Below, in pieces: positions 1 to 5,051 of a stretch of 5,051 bases of DNA (within the stretch, counting starts at the first letter, position 1; every line of letters begins with the position of its first letter). The notes beneath the pieces are model-generated. The model did not search any database. It was not told the origin of the DNA and saw nothing but the letters and a program-made list of their open reading frames with translations. The stretch is from Rhodothermales bacterium. GTDB lineage: Bacteria > Bacteroidota > Rhodothermia > Rhodothermales > VXPQ01. The stretch spans positions 1 through 5,051 of the forward strand of contig JANQSQ010000183.1 of NCBI GenBank assembly GCA_028283985.1. Reading direction: 5' to 3'. Position numbers and translations under genes: made by a program.

Positions 1-115
1 CAGGGGGGAGGTTTCCCCTGTCCGGAGCAGCCGTTTCGGTTTCCGTGTTCCGGGACCCGCAGGCCAGGCACAGAACAGGAATGCACGCAAGCAGGTATAG
101 TTTGCCGATTTTCAC
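1..115 (-). CDS. Lipoprotein N-terminus, 5' partial; candidate TesA-like SGNH esterase by context
   Basis: An open frame runs from a GTG at 115-113 to the left edge, giving 38 codons and no stop. The protein begins MKIGKLYLLACIPVLCLACG: a short basic n-region, a hydrophobic core at about residues 6-17 and a lipobox L-A-C with the acylated cysteine at residue 19. An acidic, Thr-rich linker follows (SRNTETETAAPD). This is a typical signal peptidase II lipoprotein, so the mature protein should be anchored in the envelope facing the periplasm. An in-frame ATG at 139-137 would add eight residues, but it lies inside a palindrome and lengthens the n-region; neither start has a Shine-Dalgarno. The catalytic part is outside the window, so function cannot be read directly. 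The gene is divergent from a ybbA-ybbP pair, the position of tesA in E. coli, so an SGNH esterase is the leading guess. Lipoprotein call fairly sure; esterase call speculative. Confidence 0.72.
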   Translation of the reverse strand, partial: MKIGKLYLLACIPVLCLACGSRNTETETAAPDRGNLPP

Positions 116-131
116 GTATCGTGAGCAATAC

Positions 132-149
132 CCTTGCATGGATGCAAGG
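132..149. promoter_or_regulatory. Perfect palindrome between divergent genes, candidate operator
   Basis: The arms CCTTGCAT and ATGCAAGG are exact reverse complements (8 bp each) around a GG spacer. The site lies in the 105-base region separating the lipoprotein start (115) from the ATPase start (221). The symmetry and placement suit a dimeric repressor or activator acting on both genes. No regulator family is recognised from the motif, and no convincing -35/-10 pair could be placed around it on either strand. If the lipoprotein used the ATG at 139-137, the left arm would overlap its start codon. Confidence 0.4.
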
Positions 150-192
150 CATACATAAACAAAACAGGGTCTATTTCCAGCAAACCCGCAGG

Positions 193-200
193 AAGGAGGG
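193..200 (+). promoter_or_regulatory. Shine-Dalgarno-like AAGGAGGG, badly spaced from the ybbA-type start
   Basis: AAGGAGGG is a strong anti-16S match but lies 20 bases before the ATG at 221, too far for normal use, and no in-frame ATG, GTG or TTG lies at a better distance. It forms exactly the loop of a possible short hairpin, CAGG (189-192) with CCTG (201-204). The same CCTG can instead pair as CCTGTTT (201-207) with AAACAGG (162-168). It may be chance; no other gene in the window has a comparable site. Confidence 0.25.
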
Positions 201-220
201 CCTGTTTCAGAGAAATTTCA

Positions 221-907
221 ATGGATTCCATCCTTTCCGTCCGCAACCTTACCAAGACCTACCAGAGCGGCAACCGGTTGCTGACAGTGCTGCATGACGT
301 ATCCTTCGACCTGCATCGGGGGGAGACATGCGCAGTGGTTGGCCCCTCCGGTTCCGGCAAGACCACGTTACTGGGCTTGTGCGCCGGGTTGGACCGGGCC
401 ACTTCGGGCAATGTGGATTTATCCGGCAGCCGCCTTGACACCATGTCGGAGGATGCGCTGGCGAAGCTTCGAAACCGGGAAGTCGGATTCATTTTCCAGA
501 CATTCCAGTTGATTCCTACGCTGACGGCGCTTGAAAATGTAATGGTTCCGGCAGAGTTGCGCGGCCACAAGGGGGCCTGTGAGCGGGCAAGTGAACTGCT
601 CGACCAGGTGGGGCTCGGGGAGCGGATGTCGCATTATCCTGCACAGTTATCCGGAGGCGAACAGCAACGCGTATCTATTGCCCGGGCGTTTGTAAACCGG
701 CCGGCAATGCTGTTTGCCGACGAACCGACCGGCAACCTGGATACGGATACGGGTGCTACCATCGAGGAACTTGTTTTCGAGATAAACGAGACCGCCGGAA
801 CGGCTTTGCTGCTTGTGACACTCAACCATGAACTGGCGCAGCGCACGGGCCGCATCATCCGGCTTCGCGGCGGAAGCATAGCCTCGGATACTTTGACGCG
901 AGCCTGA
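221..907 (+). CDS. ybbA: ABC transporter ATP-binding protein, LolD/YbbA family
   Basis: This 228-residue protein is a stand-alone nucleotide-binding subunit of the MacB/LolCDE/YbbAP (type VII) ABC group and is close to the family's usual length. In order it shows Walker A GPSGSGKTT (41-49), the Q-loop glutamine Q93 in IFQTFQLIPTLTALENV, the signature LSGGEQQR (143-150), Walker B MLFADEPT (163-170) with D167 and catalytic E168, and the D-loop GNLD (171-174). The H-switch region reads VTLNHELA (199-206). Aligned without gaps to the usual VTHDxxLA, the histidine position holds Leu201, with a His two places later. The next gene is its permease, 32 bases downstream. Such pairs use ATP in the cytoplasm to drive movements in the periplasm and act on envelope lipids, lipoproteins or other hydrophobic compounds rather than carrying a solute through a channel. 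ATG 221 is chosen because homology begins here; an in-frame TTG at 134 would add an unrelated N-terminus. LolD is the alternative name, but the ten-helix partner favours YbbA. Confidence 0.93.
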   Translation: MDSILSVRNLTKTYQSGNRLLTVLHDVSFDLHRGETCAVVGPSGSGKTTLLGLCAGLDRATSGNVDLSGSRLDTMSEDALAKLRNREVGFIFQTFQLIPTLTALENVMVPAELRGHKGACERASELLDQVGLGERMSHYPAQLSGGEQQRVSIARAFVNRPAMLFADEPTGNLDTDTGATIEELVFEINETAGTALLLVTLNHELAQRTGRIIRLRGGSIASDTLTRA

Positions 908-939
908 CCGGTCTCCTGTACACCTGGGCGTACGATACA

Positions 940-3459
940 ATGCCGAATTCCTGGATATTCAGGATGGCGTGGCGGGACAGCCGGGGCAGCCGACGGCAAC
1001 TGGCGCTCTTTTTGTCTTCGATGATCGTCGGTGTCGCCGCCCTGGTGGCCATTTCCTCGTTCGGGAGCAATCTCCGGAAAGTAGTGGACGACGAGTCGAA
1101 GACGTTACTGGGCGCCGATCTCGTGTTTGAATCCGGGCGTCCGTTCGGAGATGCGGTGGAGGCGGCTGACGACTCTATCGGGGGGACACAGTCCCGGCTC
1201 ATTTCATTTCCTTCGATGGCCTGGTTTCCTGCCGGGGAGCAGTCCCGCCTGATGACCGTCCGGGCAGTCGAGGGGAATTTCCCCTTCTACGGAGAAATAG
1301 AAACCACACCCGCCGGCGCAGCGGACAACTGGCTTGTTGACGGAGGCGCTCTGGTGGATGCTGCGGTGATGCGGCTTTTCGACGTACAGCCGGGCGACAG
1401 CGTGCGTATCGGGCGGTATTTCTACCCTGTGGCAGGAGGCATCGACAAGATGCCGAGCGAGAATCAGATGATGTCGTTCTTCAGCCCGCGGGTGTACATT
1501 CCTGCCGCCAGACTGGATTCGACGCTTCTCTCAAGAGGCAGCCAGGCCGATTACGAACTGGCCTTCCGGTTCGACGATGGGAGGGATGTCGAAGCGCTTG
1601 TCGAGAACATCGGCCTGTTCCTGCGTGAAGAGGAAGTACGATACGACACGGTGGAAGAGGTCCGTGAAAGTTGGGATGAAGGCTTGGCCAATCTGTACCG
1701 ATTTCTGAATGTGATCGCCTTTGTCGCGGTGCTGCTTGGAGGTATAGGGGTGGCTGGAGCCATCCATGTGTACGTCCGCCGCCGGCTCGCAACGATCGCG
1801 GTGCTCCGGTGCCTTGGCGCAGGGACCCGGCAAACATTCTCCGTATATGCGGTGCAGACCATCACGATGGGGTTGGCAAGCAGCGTGACAGGCGCCGTGC
1901 TCGGTATAGGTGTACAGATGCTTGTACCGGTCGCATTGAGCGACTTTCTTCCTGTGGAGGCGCCTTTCATGGTGTCCTGGGGCTCTCTTGGAGCGGGAAT
2001 GACACTCGGGGTTGGGGTAACCGCTGCCTTTGCGCTCTTTCCGCTGGTTTCCATTCGGCGCATATCCCCATTGCTGACACTGCGCTCGACGGTAGAGACC
2101 GCGCAAACCGGCCTCAAAGATCCTCTCTGGTGGATCGTTTTCGGAGTTGTTGCAACGGGCATCACCGTTTTTTCCATAAGCAATGCGCCTTCGCCCGGAA
2201 TCGGGCTGGGATATGCCGCAGGGCTTGCGGCGGTCTTTGGGGCTCTTCTGGTCACAGCCAAAGGCATTATCCGGGCTACCCGGCGCTTCTTCCCGTCAAG
2301 GTGGAACTATATATGGCGGCAAGGGCTGGCCAATTTATTCCGGCCGAATAACCAGACGAACACGCTCATACTTTCGCTGGGGCTGGGCGCCTTTATTATC
2401 GGCACGCTTTTTGGCATTCAGCGAACGCTATTGGCCCAAATCGAATTGTCCGAAGCCCGACAATTACCCAACATCGTATTGTTTGATATTCAACCGGATG
2501 AAATCGACCCGGTTACGCGAATTGTGCAGGGCAGGGAGTTGCCTGTGCTCGATAGCGTGCCTATCGTATCCATGCGTCTTGCTTCGGTGAACGGACGCAC
2601 GGTGAACGCAATGCGGGCAGACTCGACGGCAACCTGGGCGCACCGGCGGGAATACCGGGTAACGTACAGAGATTATCTGACCGAATCGGAAAAAGTGGTT
2701 GAAGGCGCCTTTATCGGAGAAGCGGATCCGAACGATCCGGTGGTCCCCTTGTCTCTTGATCAGGATATTGCCCGGGACCTGAATGTCGGTATAGGAGACA
2801 GCCTTACGTTCAACGTACAGGGACAGTTGATCCCGACCCGGGTTGCCAGCCTGCGCGAGGTGGAATGGCGTCGTATGGGCACCAATTTTTTTGTGGTGTT
2901 CCCTGCGGGCGCGCTGGAAGAGGCTCCCCGTTTTTACGTGCTGCTCAGCCGGACGGAAACCGGAGAACAGGCAGCCGGGTTGCAGCGAGCCGTGTTGAGC
3001 GATTATCCTTCGGTTTCCGTGATCGATCTGTCACTTGTCCTGAGCACTTTCGACACTATTTTTTCCAGGATATCCTTTGTGGTTCGTTTTATGGCGTCTT
3101 TCAGTATTCTGACGGGAGTGATTGTGTTGATCGGGGCCGTAGTAGTAAGCAGGGTGCAACGACGGCGGGAAAGCGTTTTATTGAAAACACTGGGGGCCTC
3201 GCAATCCGAAGTACTCCGGATCATGACTGTCGAGTATCTTTTTCTTGGCTTTTTTGCGGCACTGACGGGACTGGCGCTTTCCTTTGCGTCCGTTTGGGCG
3301 TTTTCGGTCTTTGTGTTCGATACAAGCTTCAGGCCGGACATCGTTGCAACGCTTGTGTTATTGGTTGCAGTGCCTTTCCTGACGGTAGCCATTGGACTTG
3401 TAAACAGCCGGGGCATATACCGGCGCTCTCCCCTGGAGGTGCTGCGCACCGATATGTAA
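940..3459 (+). CDS. ybbP: YbbP-like ABC permease with two FtsX domains
   Basis: This 839-residue inner-membrane protein has about ten hydrophobic segments, read by eye at roughly 20-42, 256-278, 303-330, 349-371, 395-415, 420-440, 474-494, 713-736, 764-790 and 800-820. Two large extracytoplasmic domains (about 43-255 and 495-712) each precede an FtsX-type domain (about 256-380 and 713-832). Each FtsX domain has an Arg-rich cytoplasmic stretch followed by a Leu-Gly-Ala turn that would contact the ATPase (RRRLATIAVLRCLGAG, 280-295; RRRESVLLKTLGAS, 741-754). The start (WRDSRGSRRQ, 11-20), LLGADLVFES (56-65) and the segment REVEWRRMGTNFFVVF (639-654) match my recollection of the YbbP family, distinguishing it from four-helix LolC/LolE or MacB. 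Length is close to E. coli YbbP (about 800). It follows the ATPase by 32 bases, without a Shine-Dalgarno, and the two should form one complex. The substrate is unknown from sequence; in E. coli the system is linked to the esterase TesA. No frameshift or missing domain is seen. Confidence 0.9.
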   Translation: MPNSWIFRMAWRDSRGSRRQLALFLSSMIVGVAALVAISSFGSNLRKVVDDESKTLLGADLVFESGRPFGDAVEAADDSIGGTQSRLISFPSMAWFPAGEQSRLMTVRAVEGNFPFYGEIETTPAGAADNWLVDGGALVDAAVMRLFDVQPGDSVRIGRYFYPVAGGIDKMPSENQMMSFFSPRVYIPAARLDSTLLSRGSQADYELAFRFDDGRDVEALVENIGLFLREEEVRYDTVEEVRESWDEGLANLYRFLNVIAFVAVLLGGIGVAGAIHVYVRRRLATIAVLRCLGAGTRQTFSVYAVQTITMGLASSVTGAVLGIGVQMLVPVALSDFLPVEAPFMVSWGSLGAGMTLGVGVTAAFALFPLVSIRRISPLLTLRSTVETAQTGLKDPLWWIVFGVVATGITVFSISNAPSPGIGLGYAAGLAAVFGALLVTAKGIIRATRRFFPSRWNYIWRQGLANLFRPNNQTNTLILSLGLGAFIIGTLFGIQRTLLAQIELSEARQLPNIVLFDIQPDEIDPVTRIVQGRELPVLDSVPIVSMRLASVNGRTVNAMRADSTATWAHRREYRVTYRDYLTESEKVVEGAFIGEADPNDPVVPLSLDQDIARDLNVGIGDSLTFNVQGQLIPTRVASLREVEWRRMGTNFFVVFPAGALEEAPRFYVLLSRTETGEQAAGLQRAVLSDYPSVSVIDLSLVLSTFDTIFSRISFVVRFMASFSILTGVIVLIGAVVVSRVQRRRESVLLKTLGASQSEVLRIMTVEYLFLGFFAALTGLALSFASVWAFSVFVFDTSFRPDIVATLVLLVAVPFLTVAIGLVNSRGIYRRSPLEVLRTDM

Positions 3460-3498
3460 TAATCCAGAACCTGTCGGTAACGATTTTCTTGTAAAGCA

Positions 3499-4224
3499 AT
3501 GACAGAACCCGTGGACATGGAAGCAATCTCCCGCAATGCGCTCAGTATCCGGGCGCGTATTGCGGACGCATGTCGCCGGGCAGATCGTTCATCCGACGAG
3601 ATTACGCTCATTGCCGTATCCAAGACCTTCTCGATGACGGCTGTGGAAGCGGCAATCCGGGCCGGAGTATGCCATTTCGGGGAGAATCGTGTGCAGGAAC
3701 TGGTGGCAAAGTGCACGGAAACCCCGGGACGCTGGAAAGGAGGGAACAGGGCATGGCACATGATCGGGCATTTGCAGCGCAATAAGGCCAGGGATGTGGT
3801 CCGGTTTGCGGATTGTTTTCATGCGCTGGACAGCGCCCGGCTTGCCAGAGCATTGAACGAACGAGCCGAAACGGAAGAACGGGTGTTGCCCTGTATGGTG
3901 CAGGTCAATATTTCCGGCGAAGTCAGCAAATTCGGAGTGCAGCCCGACGAAGTAGCACCTCTGTTTGACGAAGTGGCACGCTGCGAACATATCCGGGTGG
4001 AAGGCCTGATGGCCATGACATCGCTTCATGCCGGGCCGGACAAGATCCGCCGCGAATTTCGGAACATGCGCACCCTGTTCGACGCCTTCCCTGCACAGAT
4101 CGCCTCGAACATCTCAATGCAACAGCTCTCCATGGGCATGAGCCGGGATTTTGAGGAGGCGATCGAGGAGGGGGCTACCCACGTGCGGATCGGGAGCGCC
4201 CTGTTTGGAGAACGGATTCCTTAG
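3499..4224 (+). CDS. yggS: YggS/PLPBP family pyridoxal-phosphate homeostasis protein
   Basis: This 241-residue cytosolic protein has the single TIM-barrel fold of the alanine racemase N-terminal family but lacks the second racemase domain, as is normal for YggS/YlmE/PROSC. The PLP lysine is K42 in LIAVSKT (37-43). Other family motifs are FGENRVQEL (60-68), WHMIGHLQRNKA (86-97), VNISGEVSKFG (136-146), GLMAM (169-173), and LSMGMSRDFEEAI (210-222) with RIGSALFG (230-237), which bind the cofactor phosphate. Family members bind PLP and help balance vitamin B6 and amino/keto acid pools; no enzyme reaction is established. The gene starts 39 bases after the permease, with no visible terminator, so it may be read from the same transcript, though function suggests it belongs with the DivIVA gene downstream. 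Start: ATG 3499, without a Shine-Dalgarno; ATG 3517 (Met7) is possible and would also leave the fold intact. Confidence 0.95.
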   Translation: MTEPVDMEAISRNALSIRARIADACRRADRSSDEITLIAVSKTFSMTAVEAAIRAGVCHFGENRVQELVAKCTETPGRWKGGNRAWHMIGHLQRNKARDVVRFADCFHALDSARLARALNERAETEERVLPCMVQVNISGEVSKFGVQPDEVAPLFDEVARCEHIRVEGLMAMTSLHAGPDKIRREFRNMRTLFDAFPAQIASNISMQQLSMGMSRDFEEAIEEGATHVRIGSALFGERIP

Positions 4225-4368
4225 CAATTCGGAAAACATCCATTTCATCCGGTATCCTTACCATGTGCCGGAAAAAATTCAGTATCTTGCATGGATATAC
4301 GGTGATCGTCCTTTCGATGTCTGCGGACGCGGTAATCCTGATCCCCCGGCATAATAGCGTGTTGCGTC
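4225..4368. other. Intergenic region before divIVA
   Basis: This 144-base gap is the longest gene-free stretch on the + strand besides the left divergent region. It carries CTTGCATGGAT at 4286-4296, identical over 11 bases to 133-143 in the palindrome upstream of the ybbA-type gene, but without the second palindromic arm. Short inverted repeats (GGTA 4251-4254 with TACC 4259-4262; CGTCC 4307-4311 with GGACG 4325-4329) are too weak to call a terminator, and no T-run follows. CATAAT at 4350-4355 resembles a -10 box but has no matching -35. Open frames crossing the gap run out of frame into neighbouring genes and look non-coding. Confidence 0.4.
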
Positions 4369-5051
4369 ATGAAACTAACTCCGCTCGACATACGGAAACA
4401 GGAATTTTCCCGCAAGTTCCGAGGCTACGATCCGGAAGAGGTGCGTGGGTTTTTGCAGATGGTAGCTACACAGTGGGAAGAAATAAGGGACGAGTACCAG
4501 GGGGTCAACAGCAAACTGGGGGAACTGCGCGCAAAACTCGACCACTACGAAAAAGTAGAGGAAGCGCTGGAAGAAGCGTTGCGCATCACGCGGGAATCGG
4601 CCGAAAAAACGATTCGAAATGCAGAGGAAAAAGCCCGGGCGCTCATAGAGAAAGCGGAATTCGAAGCGCGGGAGACGGAAGAGCATGCACGGCAGACCGT
4701 CAATGAGATCCGCCGGCAAGCATCCAGGCTAAACGATTACCGCCTTGAGCTTATGGCAAGGCTGCGCGCCCTGCTCACGTCTGAAACCGAACTGCTGGCG
4801 CGCTACGAAGAGCATGCCTCAGTGGTGTTGAACAAACTGTATTCGGTCAGTGAGGGCGAAGCAAAGATGCAGTCGTCCGGAGGAAAAACGGCTAAGGGAA
4901 AATCCGCTGCCCACAGGAAAAAGAAAACCGCACAAACAACGGATGCAGGCACTAAAGCGGCGCCGGATCAGGCGTCCGGCACACAGAAGACCGGAGAAAC
5001 CCGGGAAGCAGAAGGTGCGGGAAAAGAAACCAGTGGCGACAAGGATTCATC
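4369..5051 (+). CDS. divIVA: DivIVA-domain protein, 3' partial
   Basis: The frame opens at ATG 4369 and stays open to the right edge (227 codons plus two bases), so the C-terminus is missing. Residues 1-31 are a clear DivIVA N-terminal domain: KLTPLDIRKQEFSRKFRGYD (2-21) then PEEVRGFLQMV. F17 and R18 fall at the same positions as the membrane-inserting Phe17 and Arg18 of Bacillus subtilis DivIVA. A long Glu/Lys/Arg-rich coiled coil follows, about 33-160, with Ala-rich heptads around 78-118. From about 164 the sequence turns into a low-complexity tail, first basic (KTAKGKSAAHRKKK, 173-186) and then rich in Gly, Thr, Ala, Glu and Lys, probably disordered. DivIVA proteins assemble at curved membrane (poles, septa) and recruit division, growth or chromosome partners; which role applies here cannot be told. 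The yggS-type gene is 144 bases upstream. There is no Shine-Dalgarno, but the start is fixed by the domain alignment. Confidence 0.9.
   Translation, partial: MKLTPLDIRKQEFSRKFRGYDPEEVRGFLQMVATQWEEIRDEYQGVNSKLGELRAKLDHYEKVEEALEEALRITRESAEKTIRNAEEKARALIEKAEFEARETEEHARQTVNEIRRQASRLNDYRLELMARLRALLTSETELLARYEEHASVVLNKLYSVSEGEAKMQSSGGKTAKGKSAAHRKKKTAQTTDAGTKAAPDQASGTQKTGETREAEGAGKETSGDKDS

Noticed and set aside
1..20. Inverted repeat CAGGGG ... CCCCTG with an 8-base loop at the left edge
   Set aside because: It lies inside the coding sequence of the divergent lipoprotein and has no T-run on either side, so it is not called a terminator.
96..101. TATAGT as a -10 promoter box for the ATPase gene
   Set aside because: No -35 element lies at 16-18 bases upstream, and the hexamer is inside the lipoprotein signal-peptide codons.
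134..220. N-terminal extension of the ATPase from an in-frame TTG at 134
   Set aside because: The added 29 residues resemble no ABC ATPase N-terminus, and the start would lie inside the palindrome; family homology begins at ATG 221.
1531..2267. Long overlapping open frames on the - strand opposite the permease
   Set aside because: They are shadows of a well-supported permease gene; their translations are rich in Arg, His, Pro and Ser with no recognisable domain.
2865..3494. Out-of-frame + strand open frame of 209 residues over the permease 3' end
   Set aside because: It overlaps the second FtsX domain completely, has shadow-like composition and has no family motif.
4249..4277. CCGG ... CCGGAAAAAATT as a terminator after yggS
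   Set aside because: The stem is only 4 bp over a long loop and an A-run, not a T-run, follows; on the - strand no gene ends here.
4263..4706. Open frame starting in the yggS-divIVA gap with a hydrophobic N-terminus
   Set aside because: It overlaps the DivIVA N-terminal domain and coiled coil out of frame, and after the first 28 residues the translation looks random.

Overview
The window holds four genes on the + strand and the start of a fifth, divergent gene on the - strand at the left edge. The left part is an envelope ABC module. A lipoprotein gene runs leftwards out of the window (start near 115). Across a 105-base divergent intergenic region lies an ATPase of the LolD/YbbA type (221-907), followed 32 bases later by a large ten-helix double-FtsX permease of the YbbP type (940-3459). 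In E. coli ybbA-ybbP is divergent from tesA, which encodes a periplasmic SGNH esterase/thioesterase. The same geometry here suggests that the truncated lipoprotein is the TesA counterpart, but its catalytic part lies outside the window, so this is inference.

The right part holds a yggS-type PLP-binding protein (3499-4224), 39 bases after the permease and possibly co-transcribed. After a 144-base gap comes a DivIVA-domain coiled-coil protein (4369 to beyond the right edge). A yggS-divIVA neighbourhood is known from the division-gene cluster of Gram-positive bacteria (ylmE ... divIVA). Here it is reduced to the two end members, without sepF, yggT or ylmH between them.

The organism looks diderm: there is a lipoprotein with a clear lipobox and a LolD/YbbA-like transporter. 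Coding sequence is moderately GC-rich, and four of the five starts lack a well-placed Shine-Dalgarno sequence, which fits the Bacteroidota and related lineages. Together with DivIVA, a member of the Rhodothermota/Balneolota side or a related FCB lineage is my best guess. It is a weak one; no marker in the window fixes the taxon.

Points worth a second look are the unannotated divergent lipoprotein, a perfect 8-bp-arm palindrome between the divergent genes, a Leu in place of the H-switch histidine of the ATPase, an 11-base string shared by the two longer intergenic regions, and the yggS-divIVA pairing. No RNA genes, mobile elements, CRISPR arrays or convincing terminators were seen.
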